Made by a program: the position numbers and the translations under genes
The notes under the pieces: model-generated
Database searches by the model: none
What the model was told of the DNA's origin: nothing
Seen by the model: the letters and a program-made list of their open reading frames with translations, nothing else
Part shown: positions 12,306 to 24,202 of the stretch, piece by piece
Layout of the letters: every line of letters starts with the position of its first letter
How positions within the stretch are numbered: the first letter of the stretch is position 1
Assembly: GCA_030280995.1 (NCBI GenBank)
Contig: JASXTE010000002.1
Location: forward strand, 17,738,683-17,802,682
Direction of reading: 5' to 3'
DNA length: 64,000 bases
DNA from: Hemileia vastatrix
Lineage: Eukaryota > Basidiomycota > Pucciniomycetes > Pucciniales > Zaghouaniaceae

Positions 12306-12923
12306 ATGTCCAACAATTTGGCAGAAAAAATGGATAACATGCAAGTGGATGAGATAGAAATTGACTATGATGCTGACACTGATGTGGAAATGACAGGAAA
12401 TGCAAACAAACCAAACCCCCTTCCCCCAGTACCACAGAAGGAAGTAAAGCCTCTAGTGCCTCAAGAAGGTCTTCCAAAAGGCTTCAAAATAAAAAAGCTC
12501 CCTCTGCCACAACAAATCAGCAACCTATCCAGTCATATAAAAGAGTTGAAGACAGAAAATATGACGTACAAAGCAAAGGTAGACACATTGTGGGATCAGG
12601 TCCAAGAACTCAGGAACCAGATTCAGGCCCAGGCCCCTCCTCAGTTGCCTCCCAATCAGCCTCAATTTCAGGCTCAACCTTCACAGCCACCCAGCTCAAC
12701 CATCCAAAATCCAAATACTATGGAAGTAGAGCAATGGAAATGGGATTATCTAATGAGTCACTACCAACAGAATGTGCAACACCCTCCTCATCATCAGCCT
12801 GGCCCATCCAGAACACCCAATTTCCATCCACCTCCTTATCCCTACCAACAAGGCAGGAGAAAGAAGGCCCAAGCACAATCCCAAACCCAGTCCCAGGGGA
12901 AGTTTCCTCCTCTGCCATGGTAA
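12306..12923 (+). CDS. ORF1 of chromovirus B (205 aa, unknown function)
   Basis: An intact reading frame starting MSNNLAEKMDNMQVDEIEID, the first ATG after the leader. The N-terminal third is acidic. Residues about 70-105 form a likely coiled coil (LSSHIKELKTENMTYKAK followed by heptads). The rest is Gln/Pro-rich and ends basic (QQGRRKK) before KFPPLPW and the stop. The capsid domain is in the next frame downstream, so this is an extra protein or an N-terminal extension of Gag. D, J and A have equivalents, with EQWKWDYL the best conserved segment. The stop sits exactly where the other copies carry an intron, so joining to gag by splicing or frameshifting is possible. Confidence 0.8.
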   Translation: MSNNLAEKMDNMQVDEIEIDYDADTDVEMTGNANKPNPLPPVPQKEVKPLVPQEGLPKGFKIKKLPLPQQISNLSSHIKELKTENMTYKAKVDTLWDQVQELRNQIQAQAPPQLPPNQPQFQAQPSQPPSSTIQNPNTMEVEQWKWDYLMSHYQQNVQHPPHHQPGPSRTPNFHPPPYPYQQGRRKKAQAQSQTQSQGKFPPLPW

Positions 12924-15900
12924 TATTATTGAACATGGTGAAAGAACAGTTAAACCTGTTAAAAGACAGCTTCTTGTAACTAGTAGCCCTATTGATGTAA
13001 TTAGCAAATTGTCATTTGATGAACCTTTACATTTAACTTCTACATCTTTAATTAATCCTTCTCTTGCAATTAAAAATGATTCTGTTCTCCCTGAAATCTA
13101 TACCTTAATTGAAAAAACTTCTGAGGAAATATTGAAAGATACCCTTGATTTTAATATTGTGAAAGACAAACATGTGAGAGATGTGTTAATCCATGAAAAT
13201 GATAGATTAAATAATTTACACTTGCAATGTAAAGTGAGTTCTTCTGTACAAGATACAGCTTATTTAAAAATCAAAGAAACCTTGAATATTGTTCTTAGTC
13301 AACAAAAACAAATAAGAAGTGACCATAGAGCTATCTCAGATAGAAATATCAGTCTACATAAGACCTTGAGTGAATTGAAACCCCTTATTGAGGAAAATTA
13401 TTCATTCAAGAATGTAATAAAATCTCTACAAAATGAGTTTAAGAAGCTAAAAAATGATTTCCATGCACTAAGTACCAAACACTCAGTTTCTGAGGACAGA
13501 AATGTTCTATCTCTTGCAAAAGTAAATGACCAGATGTCTGAAATTCCAAGAATAATAAACTATGTGTCTGACCTACAGGAAAAGTTCTCAACCTTATCCA
13601 TCAATAATGAATTAAATGAGATTTCTGCAAATAAGCTGCATAAAAATAAAGGGAAAAAACCTGAACAAAGTTCATCCTTTCTTCCTCATATTTCAACCAT
13701 TAAACAAACTGACAATGAGTCTGTGAAATCTTTTGCTACTAGCAAAAAATCTTGTGATGGTCATGCACCAGCTGTTTCTGTAAATAATGAAATTTCTGAA
13801 CACCTGGCTAAACTTCAGGAATTATTACTAATGAATAATTCAAACCAAAAAGTGGACCATCCCAGTAGTCAGAAAAATTGGCCTAAGTTAGACCAATATC
13901 CTACCTTTGATGGTGATTCTTCCTCTGATTGGCAACACTTTATCCAAAGAATTGATAATTTAAAGAGATCTTATAAACTACCTGATGAGGAAATTGTTTC
14001 TAAGCTAATTTCTTTATTTTCCAATGTAGCCTTGAGGTGGTATGAATATGTCCTCTTAGATAACAATCATTATACATGGAATGATTGGAAATCCTTGATT
14101 GAGAATCAGTTTGGTGGTTCAAAATTCAAGTTAGCTCAGCAGAGACTGTATGAGAATACTAGATATGTATCCTCCTCTGTTGAAAAGCCCATTGTTTTTC
14201 TGATGAAAATAACTAAAATCCTTAGAGCAATTGATCCAAAGATGGATTATGATATTTGGAGAGATAAAATCTTGTATAAATTACCAAATTCTCTTAGGGA
14301 TTTGATTGTTGCTAGAACTGAGCATGTAAGGGAAAATTCTTCTTTCATTAACATCTGTAATGAAGTACTACTCAACCATAGATATGAACCAAAGAATTAC
14401 CTTAGTAAATCTTATAATGATCAGAATAAACCTTCTATAAAGCTCCCAGAAAAATCTGGTAAACCCTCTGCCCCAGTTGCACCTAAAAAATATGCAACAA
14501 ATACTTGTTATAAATGTAACAAACCGTGGCAGAAGGGTCATGTTTGTGACAAGAAAATTCATCTTGTTGAACAAAATGAAGACACTGATGAAATTGAACT
14601 TGATGTCAATAATTCTTCCAGTGACTGTGAAAGTAATATCTCCTATGACAATGAATCTGTTAAAGATGTTTTAATGTTGGAACATGATGTCCATTATTTA
14701 AATAATATATCTGAAGATTGTGTATTGAATTTATCTTCAGTAGAAAATGCTGAGATAATTAAAGATATTACTAACAATTCTATTCCTATATCCCCTTTAA
14801 AGGCACCTGTTATCATTAATGGTAAAAATGTTGATGTAGTTCTTGATTCTGGTGCTGGAGGAAGTGTAGTATCTGAAAAATCTTTGGCTTCAGTGGATAA
14901 GGAATATTTGAGTAAATTATTGCCTATAACTTCTGAAAAATGGAGAGGGTATGGTTCTACCTTATTTCCTATTGGCAAATACAAAACCTCTGTATTCTTC
15001 AAATATAATGGTGGTTTTGTCAGAGCTATTTGTGAGTTTGTTGTCATGAAAAATGATAATTTGAGCAATTGGTTTATTATGGGAAATGATATTTTAACCA
15101 TGTTTGGTGTGAAACTGGACCCAGCAAATAATTGCTTTACCTTAGGAATGAATGGGAAAAGAAAATTCAAAATTTCTTCTCCTAAACCTTCTGGGCATTT
15201 GTTGAAATCTTGTAACTCACTGACCCAATGTAAAGGTAGAACAACAACTGAAATGGATGATTTATTACATGAAATAAATACCGCTTCTTTTGGTGATCAT
15301 TTGACTAATGAACAAAAGGATTCTATTGTTGCCTCTATTACCTCTTTCCCTATGGCTTTTGCTCATGGTTCTCATGTCTTGGGAATTGTTCAGGAAGAGA
15401 TGAAAATTACCTTATCCTGTAATTTGAGTGATATTCCTCCTTCCCTTAAGAAAAAACCATATCCTGCTTCTTCATCAAAAAGAAAAGATATTGAAGATAA
15501 TATTGAAACATTATTGAAAATGAATATCATTGAGAAAGTGGATGTCACCCCCAAATATTGTGTCATCTCCCCAGTCTTGATTTCATATGAAAAAGATAAA
15601 GCTAGATTATGTTGAGATTACAGAGCTTTAAATACTTATACTGTTGATGATATTTATCCTTTACCCAGAATTAATTCAATACATGCTACCTTGCAAGGTG
15701 CAAAATTTATTAGTTGTCTGGATGGTAATAAAGGTTATCATCAAGTTCCAGTTGAGGAAAATTCTCAAACTTTTTTGCTTATTGCTACTCATATGGGAAT
15801 ATATAAGTATGTTAGGATGCCATTTGGCCCTAAAAATGCTCCTTCAGTTTTCCAGAAAGTCATGGATAACACTTTCCATCAAGAAATTATTGAGGGTTGG

Positions 15901-18351
15901 CTCATGGTTTATATTGATGATATTATTGTTTTTTCTAAAACTTTTGATGAACATATGATTCACTTGAATAGAGTTTTCCAAAAAATGGATGAAATCAATA
16001 TGACCTTATCTTTAAAAAAGTGTAAATTTGGTTTTCAATCTTTGAAAGTTCTTGTCCATGTTGTGTCAGGCTTACAAATTTGTGTAGACCATAATAAAGT
16101 TGCTGCCATTCAAAATGTGAAAGCACCAACTTCTGTAAGAGAAATCCAAAGTTTTTTGGGTATGTGTGGCTATTATAGACAATATATTAAAAATTATCAG
16201 GTCATAGCCTTGCCTCTTACAAAACTAACCAGAAAAGATGTTGCTTTTCTCTGGAATAATGACTGTCAGAAAGCTTTTAATACATTGAAAAGTTGCTTAA
16301 TGACAGCCCCTATATTGGCTCTTCCAGATTTTAACAAGCCATTTGTACTTTATACAGATTCTAGCTTTATTGGTCTGGGTGCTGCCCTTCACCAAAAGCA
16401 AATTATTAATGATAAATCCTCAGAGGTTGTAATTTGTTATATTTCAAGAACCTTAAGAAATAGTGAATTGAAATATGGTGCCACTCAATTGGAGTGCTTA
16501 GCAGTTGTTTGGGCTCTTGAGAAACTTCATTACTAATTGGATGACCAAAAATTTGAGTTGGTAACTGACTGTAGTGCTGTGAAATCTCTCTTAAACCTCA
16601 AGACACCTAACAGACATATATTCAGGTGGCAAATTGCTTTTCAGGAATACAGAGGAAGGATGACTATTATCCACAGAGCTGGAAATGTTCACTCTAATGT
16701 TGATATGCTCTCCAGATTTCCTCTGCCAAATAATGACTCCAATCCTGCTTATGTACCTGAGGATGACACTGTTCATATACATGGTATATTTATAGTTGAT
16801 ATGGAAGAAGAGTTATTACAGTTAATACTGGATTCATATGATAAAGATTCTAACTTAAATAAATTAGTTACTATTTTGAATGATCCTAAGAATGCTTCAA
16901 TTCAAGCATTAATAAAAACTCTTCCTGCAAAGTACCAAAGTGCTTTAACTAAAGGAAAGTTTTCTATTGAAGATGGTTATATATATTATAGAAGGAAGCT
17001 TACCAATGTAATTGTTATTCCTCCTTCAATGAAAGAAACTATCCTCAAACTTTGTCATGATGACATATTAGCTGGTCATTTTGATCTTGAAAAAACATTG
17101 ATTAGAATCAAAAACACTGCATGGTGGGCTAATATGTCTGAAGACACAAAATTATATGTTGAATCTTGTGATTCCTGCCAAAAATCTAAAAGGTTAACAG
17201 GTAAGAGAGCAGGGTTATTACAACATATTGAAGCACCTAGTGCTCCCTGGCAAATCATTAATATGGATTTTGTCACTGGTCTTCCTGTTGCAGGTAAAGA
17301 CAGCTTTAACTCTTGTTGGGTAATAGTTGATAGATTCACAAAAATGTGCAAATTTATTCCAACCCACAAAGATGTATCCACCAAAGAATTAGCTTTTCTT
17401 ATGGTGGTCTTACATGTTTAATATTATTGGTTTTCCAAAAGCCATTATCTCTGATAGGGATCCAAAATTCACTTCTGAGTTTTGGACCTCTTTGATGGAT
17501 ATTTGTGGCTGTGAGTTAAAATTGTCTACAGCTCACCATCCTCAGACTGATGGTCTAGCTGAAAGAATGATTCAAACTCTGGAAGATATGATTAGAAGGT
17601 ATTGTGCCTTTGGTTTAGAATATAAAGACAATGACAGATTTACTCATGATTGGGTCACTCTTTTGCCTGGTCTTGAATTTGCATATAATAGCACTGTTCA
17701 TTCTGTCACTGAGAAAAAGCCTTTTGAGCTTTGGTTAGGTTATGTCCCAAACACTCCTGCTCAGATTCTCAATAATAAATTACCTAAGTTGGAACTACAC
17801 CCTGGTGTAAAATCTTTTATGCAAATGCAACAGCTCTGCAGAAAACATGCTCAGAGTTGTATTGATAAAGCATTTGAATATGAAAAGAAAAGATGGGATA
17901 AATCCCATAAAGAATACACATTTAACAAGGGTGATGAAGTGTTGATCTCTACTGTCCATTTCAATTTACAAGGTAACCACAAATTAAAAGATCCTTTTGT
18001 AGGCCCATTTGTTGTTAAAAGAATGGTTGGTGATAATGCAGTAGAAGTTGTATTGTATTCTCCATATGATAGGAAACATCCTGTCTTTCCCATTTCTTTA
18101 CTTAAACCTTATACTTCCAACAGTGACTTATTTCCAAAGGAAGAGGAAGACCTAAGAAGAACCCTCAGGAAGTCACAGAAACAGCAGAAATTGATAAAAT
18201 TCTCAATGATAGAATTATCACTTCTGAAAGAGGTACTGAATATTTATTGAGATATAAGAACAAATCATCTGAACATGATGCATGGATACCTGGCAAAGAA
18301 ATTTCAAATCTGCCTGCTCTGTTGAAAAAATACAAAAAGAAAAAATCTTAG
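12920..18351 (+). pseudogene. Gag-Pol polyprotein of chromovirus B with chromodomain, inactivated
   Basis: Open from about 12772 in a frame overlapping ORF1. Order: coiled-coil Gag N-part; capsid (WPKLDQYPTFDGD, about 13880-14370); zinc knuckle CYKCNKPWQKGHVC (about 14507); protease LDSGAGGSVVS (Asp codon 14845); RT with YIDD (about 15913); RNase H (VLYTDSSF, about 16350); integrase with HHCC finger (about 17055-17180), DFVTG and DRDPKF aspartates and AERMIQ glutamate; tail; a GRGRPKK stretch; and a chromodomain (about 18187-18348). Lesions: TGA at 15613, TAA at 16534-16536, one extra T near 17397, one missing A near 18136. Apart from these the frame is continuous. It would have copied and inserted the element, with the chromodomain directing it to chromatin. 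Confidence 0.9.
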
Positions 18352-18371
18352 CATTTTTTTTATTGTTTTTT

Positions 18372-18385
18372 TTAGAATGAGGGAG
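18372..18385 (+). other. Polypurine tract of B
   Basis: TTAGAATGAGGGAG immediately precedes the 3' LTR, the usual place for the plus-strand primer. Bases 18352-18371 are T-rich spacer after the pol stop. Confidence 0.7.
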
Positions 18386-19640
18386 TGTCAGCCAGGCTAT
18401 TCCAGGAGTCCAGTAAATGATATATAAATTATAAAACCTTAAAGAGTGGGTAAGACTTGTATTTAATGAATATAACTTAATATTTTATTGCATAATGAAA
18501 TTATATAAGAATTTTATTATATACAAGTGTTACATTAAATTTATTGGTTATATATATTTTTATATATACAATTAAATTGAGCATAATATAATATATTCTA
18601 CAAATAATGGCGCATTTTTATGTATTTAATAATTATAAATTTATATTTAATTAATTAAAAAACATATATTATAATTATAAGTGTAAAATTGACTTATAAT
18701 ATAATTAAATTAATTATTTAAATTTATATAATAAATAACATCTTTCATATAGTATTAAACAATAATTAATGGCGCTTCTTTTGACCCTTAATTGTGTCAG
18801 GAAGAAAATCAAATAAATTATAATACTTATTTTATAAAATAGTATTATAAATTCTCAAATTAAATTAATTAATTGTTTCAGTTAAACTAGTTATTAAATT
18901 ACATAGTGAAAACAATTAATAAATATTAATTTACACTGAATTAAAATGATTGCATGCCTTGTTACATCAAAACATGTTATTTGTTTCACTTAGAAATGCT
19001 GAAAACAGATTGTAATACTTGTTTTGATTTGTTTTTCCCATAGTTCTTAGATCACAGGGTTGTTTAGTTACTCATTATTTTGTATTAACTGATTTGGGAA
19101 ATTTGGGATGGGAATTTTATATTCTTAATTGGGATTCTTATTATTTTTCGTATAATTTTCTCTTAATTACTATGTTACAGATGTCTTCTTTTATCTTCTT
19201 GTTTTACTTCATTACTATTTTGTATATAGTCACTTGTAGCGCTTCAGAGGACCCATTGCCTATAAAAGGGCCTTGGATAATCCCCTGTAGAAGTATCACT
19301 TATTATACACTCAACAAATTAAATACAATTTTTATATTATGTTTATATTCTTTTTATTAGTAATAAAATTCTAATTAAAATTTTATATAACAATTTAAAG
19401 GTTGCTTTAAGTCTGATAGTAATTATATTGGTTGCCGCGCAGAACTCTTACTTAAAAAATAATAATAATATTTATAAAACCAATTTGTTGTCTCTTCTCA
19501 GCTCACTCATCGTTGTCTTCTCTCAATAAATTAAATAATTTTATTAAATTTTATTTCTTTTATTACCCATACTCCTTTCCTCCTTCTCCTCCTCTCATTT
19601 CTTCCCTCTTTTCTTATCTCTTCTAGACGACTGACCGACA
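18386..19640 (+). repeat. 3' LTR of B
   Basis: 1255 bp, same length as the 5' LTR, TG...CA ends, followed by the target duplication ATGTT at 19641. Confidence 0.93.
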
Positions 19641-20448
19641 ATGTTGCTTTGGCTAAAATGGAAATGGTGCTGCTGTAAGACATTTGGATAATCTATTTAA
19701 AATGGGATATGGTACAGTTATATTATACACCAAGTGCTGTATGATTGCTATCCTTTCCCTCATGTCTCAAACACTTGCTTGGCCAACTCCAGAACAACGA
19801 CTTGAATCCTCTCAAGTAATGCAAGCTGAAGGTTTCCCTGGCTGTGTAGGATTTGTTGATGGCACAACTATAACTTTGAGTCAAAAGCCTGCTCATGATG
19901 GTAACCATTATTTTGATCACAAAAAAAGGTTTATTCAAAATCTTCTCCAATTTCTCATCATTCATGAACTATCTTTTTATCTTCCTTCTAGATAATCTAT
20001 TGCTGTTCAACTTATGTGCAATGACATTAAAAAATTTATTGCTTTTCACAGTGGCTGCCCTGGATCATGTCATGACTCTTCCGTCTTCCAAAGAATTAGG
20101 ATTTCTCAAACCCCAGACTCATACTTTGACAAATCTCAGTACCTCCTTGCAGACTCAGCATATGAAAGTGGGAAGTACATTATACCTGCTTTCTGTGTTG
20201 CAACCTTAGAAAATGACCCCAAAGCTAAATTTAATTATCACCTTTCCAAATCAAGAGTATGGATTAAACATGCTATAGGTATTTTAAAGGGACAATTTTC
20301 TAGTCTTCGGGAGCTTAGAATCCAATTTCAAAAAAAATTGGAGATCAAAACTGCGAATCATTGGATCATGACTTGCGTTACACTCCACAATATCCTAGCT
20401 GATTTAAAGGATGAGTGGAATGATCTTTATGAAAAAGAGGATCCTTAA

Positions 20449-21530
20449 CCAGCACCGGCTCTCCCCTCCCTTGAATCACAAAACATTCAATCAACTGGCA
20501 TACAGTCCATTATAATGCCAATCACTCTCCAACATTTCATTTCACAACACTTTTAAAATTTTATTTTGGTGCTCTCCACATTTCCACTTTGTGTACTTTA
20601 TTCAGTTTGTTTGGTATTTTTGTTTGATGAAATTCATTTTTTTTAATTTATGGTGTGGTCTTCCAACATTGGCAGACACCTTTTTTGCTCTGTTTGGCAT
20701 TGTTTTGGCATGTCTTAATTGGCATTGGTTGAATAATTGAGTATTTTTCAGGTTTTATTCAGTGAATATTGGGACTACAGGTATATGAATACTACCATTG
20801 AATTGCCCCAGTTTTTCTCTATATTTAATTTCTTGTTGATATTTTTCATATTCCAAGTTTTAAGGGGTCATTTACTCATTTTTCATTTCTAAAAGATAGC
20901 TGTTTAATTTTGTTTTTTGTGTTTTAAGGGCTAACCTTAAGTCTTAGGGTTAAATGCTTAGTACCATTAAGTAGAGCTAATTTGGCTCTATATTTTATTT
21001 CTCAATGTTGTCATAGCTTAATTTTGTGTTTTAAGGGTTTTAGTAGTTGCAGTGGATTTTTCTAAGTATTTTGGGCTTTATTGGAGGTTATTGGAGGTTT
21101 TCTGGCTTCAGGGTGCTCCAGCTTCCTCTAGGCAGGACTACCAATGTTGGGTGGACCCCCCACCCTGGTGCTAGAAGGCTGGGAAGCATTTTTCTTTTTT
21201 TTTGGATGGCTCATTGGTTTTCTTTCACCAGCCCAACATGAAATTGAATATTTTCTGAAATCACATATTTTTTCAGTGTTTTTTTTTCATTCATCACTCA
21301 TATCCTCTTCAACCTCTCCTCAAACATCAGTCAAATATTTTCAATTCCTCTATTTCATTCCTTTATTTCTCATCTCATCTCTCCAGGTAAGTCATTTTTT
21401 TTCTTATTTTTGGTTTTTTTTACTTGCTAATAATTTATTTTTTCTCTTTTTTTTTTGTCCTGTTAGTGATTTTTTTTTGGTTTTCAAGGTTAGACTAATT
21501 TTGTTTCTTGTTTTATCTTTTTTTTCACCC
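20449..21530. other. HB1 non-coding stretch after the transposase
   Basis: AT-rich sequence with no convincing gene. It matches HB2 55699-56821 closely, so it belongs to the ancestral element. Short open frames at 21047-21614 do not look like proteins and degrade between the copies. Confidence 0.7.
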
Positions 21531-21534
21531 TCCA

Positions 21535-22235
21535 TCATCCCCCTTTCCCCCCTCCTTGTCTTCCTCCATAACCCCCTTTCTCCCCTTCTTGGCCACCTCA
21601 ACTCCCCCCTTTAATCCCTCCTTCCCCACCTCCACCCCCCCTTTACCCCCTCCTTGCCTGCCTCAAACTCCCCCACTTTTCCCCCTTTACCACCTCCTTG
21701 GCCCCCTCAAGCTCCCCCCTTTAACCCTCCTTGGCCCCTTCAAACCCTCCACCCCCCCCCCCCCCCCCCCCCACCACCTACTTATCAAATCAGTAACGAT
21801 TTAATAAGATAGTGAACAATTGCTGATAATCGTTACCAATTTGATAAGTTAGGTGTAGGGGGGGGGGGGTTCGGAGGGGTTCAAGGGGGGGGGTTTGAGG
21901 TGGGTCTGAGGGGGTAAAGGGGGGGCTTAAGGGGGTCAAGGAAGGGGCCAAGGAGGGGGTAAAGGGGGTAAAGAAGGGGTAAAAGGGGGGTAAAGGGAGG
22001 GTAAAGGGGGGGTAAAGGGGGGGTAAAGGGAGGGCAAAGAAGGGGTAAAGGGGGGGTTTGAGGCAGCTAAGGAGAGGTTAAAGAAGGGGTAAATGGGGGG
22101 ATTGAGGCAGCTAAGGAGAGGTTGAAGGGGGCTAAAGGGGGGTAAATAAGGGGTAAAGAAGGGGTAAAGGGGGACTAAAGGGGGGTTTGAGGCGGGTAAG
22201 GAGAGGTTAAAGGGGGGCTGAGGTGGTTAAGGAGG
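21535..22235. repeat. C-rich / G-rich imperfect inverted repeat
   Basis: The left arm (21535-21772) is C-rich with CCCCCTTTACC-type units and a run of 21 C. The right arm (21856-22225) is G-rich with GGGGTAAA-type units and a run of 12 G. The centre has a 27-28 bp inverted pair (21775-21801 and 21828-21855, CACCTACTTATCAAAT and complement) around a 26-base spacer. The G strand could form G-quadruplexes. Proline-rich open frames here are composition artefacts. Confidence 0.8.
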
Positions 22236-22807
22236 GCATTTTGAAGAAAAAAAAGACTAATCTCTGCTTTTTAATTTTTTTTACAGGATTTTTTTTTCTT
22301 TCTCTTAGTTTCTGGACATTTCCCCCTGTTTCCAAAATAAATAAGGTAATTTAATTTTTTTTATTTTTGTTTGTTTTTGCAAATAATTAATTATTCTGGA
22401 ATTTACTGAAATCAATTTTTTTAAATATATTTTAATAAATTGGATTGAATGATATCAAGAAGTATTTCCTATAGCAAATAAGTAATTTTTATTTATTTTA
22501 TTATTTTATTTTTTTGAAATTATATTTACTGAATTTATTTAAAAAAAAATTTTTTATTCTTTATTTTTTGGGTGATTTTGTTTTACATTGTATTTTGATT
22601 ATAATACAGGTTTTTATTTTGAAATTTTATTTTTTTCAAAATTTTTTACTGATTTTTTTTCAAATAATTTTTTTTGTTTTTTGTTACCAAAATTTTTTTT
22701 TCTTTTCAAATATTTTACTGATAATTTTTTATTGTTGGGGGTTTTTTTAATATATATATTTTTTTATTTTTATTTTGTTTTATAATTTTTTTTTCCAGGA
22801 AGTTACT
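22236..22807. other. AT-rich leader before the oxygenase remnant
   Basis: Long T and A runs, no credible reading frame. It may have held the promoter and 5' intron of the gene at 22808; a TTTTTTTTCCAG acceptor-like site lies at about 22787-22798. Confidence 0.4.
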
Positions 22808-24202
22808 ATGGAAAATTTAACTTTCTCATCTTCATTATCATCAATTTCTTCTGAATCATCTTTATTGTCACTTTCTTCCTTGTCTTTAAATCTTGAAAGC
22901 CCCAAGAATAATCATCAAATATATTCAAATTCTTCTTCTTTATCTTTACTTTCTTCTATATCTTCAATGTCCTTCTATTCTATTCCTTCAATATATTCAA
23001 ATTCTTCTACTTTATCTTTACTTTCTTCTATCTCTTCAATGTCCTTCAATTCTATTCCTTCTCCCAATCAATCTGAGCTTTCCTTATCAGAAAATAAAAA
23101 GCAGAAAATCATGGAACCAGCTAAAGAATCAAGCCATTCAAAGAAATTTTTTTATCAAAATAGAAAATTGATTAGGATGAAGATATTTTGCAAAACATTC
23201 TTTGGATATTTGGATGATCTCAAATTTTATAAGACTTCAATATCAAATGTTAAGAATTTTTTTTTTTACAAAACCATCAAAAACCTTACAGAAGGTGGTA
23301 TAGATATCATTTTTGCAGTTGTCAATAATGGATACAAACCTCAATTCATCTTAGAAGTTCATTTGTTTAATATGAAAAAGGATGAAGTTTTTTGTCAGCT
23401 TTCCGATTTAATTTCTACTCTCTATCAAATGGCTTTGGTTTGACAACCCTTATCAAATAAAAATCTGATTTCTGGTGTGATGAAAGGTTTTGGTTGGCAA
23501 CCAGGATATGATTAAAGAGTTTTTTTTGGTATGTAAAATTTTTTTTTATGATAAGTAATTTTTAATTTTGTCATATATTTCAGAAATTTATTCTTTATTA
23601 AAAAATTTGAAACCAGAGCATATGGAAGAAGATCTGAAACAATGGAATTCTTTGGGATGATTTAATATTTTCTTGGAAAATCTTTTTAAAAAATTATGTT
23701 TTCAAGCTTTTCAAAAAAACCTTCAACTTGCTTTAGAATCTGGTTTACCAAATTGGTCTGATCCTGAATGGGAAGAAGCAATAAATGATTATGTTTTTTG
23801 TTCAAATTTTATCATCACTTATAAAGGATTCTACAACAATGTTCATCTAGATAAACATGATAAGAATTGTGTAAAATTTGGAATTTCCTCTTATATTAAT
23901 CCAGAGACTGGTGTTCCTATTCCATCACCCTCATCTGATGAGGGAAATGGCCTTTATTTTCCTGACCATAAATGTATTATTAATTTTGGTAGTGCCAATG
24001 GAATAGTTGAGTCTATATAGAATACTTCTAAACATTGGCATCAAACAACTAAAGCACCTCCAACTTTAGTTTTTTGTAAATAATTTACCTATTTTGGCTG
24101 TTCATTCCAAATTAATGAAGGTCTTATTAGTTGTATTAATAATCAAAAAAAATTAGATAAAAAAATTGTTCTTAGTAGACCTGTCAAGTATTGCAAATAA
24201 AA
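22808..24202 (+). pseudogene. Tet-like 2OG-Fe(II) oxygenase remnant carried in HB1
   Basis: The ATG at 22808 opens a Ser/Leu-rich N-terminus with a 75-bp internal duplication (SSSLSLLSSISSMSF twice). The oxygenase-family fold follows, with the motif GVMKGFGWQPGYD (about 23475) and then the catalytic part. The latter has FIITYKGFYNNVHLDKHDKN with the iron-binding His-x-Asp (about 23845), FGISSYINPETGVPIPSP, FPDHKC, GIVESI, then HQTT and FGCSFQIN (about 24115). This is the layout of the Tet-like family common in rust fungi and other basidiomycetes, relatives of which oxidise 5-methylcytosine. Stops at 23441, near 23513 and at a Trp codon (TAG, 24018-24020), plus a likely intron near 23530-23583, show it is dead. 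The family is assigned from memory of its motifs. Confidence 0.72.

Larger units (their letters stand above)
10360..19640 (+). mobile_element. Chromovirus B, young full-length Ty3/Gypsy element
   Basis: The two LTRs are both exactly 1255 bp (10360-11614 and 18386-19640). They start TGTCAGCC and end CCGACA, and I saw no difference in the parts compared. The target duplication ATGTT (10355-10359, 19641-19645) lies in the HB1 transposase, and HB2 at 54890-54900 shows the empty site CACTATGTTGCTTTG. Internal order is primer-binding site, leader, ORF1, gag, protease, RT, RNase H, integrase, chromodomain. Despite its youth the pol frame has two stops and two frameshifts. Confidence 0.93.
10028..20448 (+). 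pseudogene. HB1 DDE transposase (PIF/Harbinger, DDE_Tnp_4 type), split by B
   Basis: Exon 1 runs from the ATG at 10028 to 10359 and resumes at 19646 after B (TSD ATGTT). A 63-nt intron lies at 19929-19991 and exon 2 spans 19992-20448. HB2 and F align throughout. The first catalytic Asp is in FVDGTT (19858-19860) and the second in CHDSS (20074-20076). The third acidic position, Glu in F (RIEHSIG), is Lys here (AAA at 20266-20268). Lesions include a small deletion near 10060, TAA in place of a Ser codon near 19653, and TAA at the first full codon of exon 2. The product would have cut and moved the element; this copy cannot. Confidence 0.88.

Noticed and set aside
12718..13007. Minus-strand open frames opposite B ORF1
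   Set aside because: Complement of the Gln/Pro-rich ORF1 coding sequence with no homologue in the other copies.
15613..16536. Repeat-induced point mutation as the cause of the B stops
   Set aside because: The TGA most likely replaces a Gly codon by G to T and the TAA replaces a Tyr codon by C to A, judged against C. These are transversions, and the other two lesions are indels.
22775..24202. KDZ-type transposase near the Tet-like gene
   Set aside because: No KDZ transposase motifs seen; the only transposase in HB1 is the PIF/Harbinger type.
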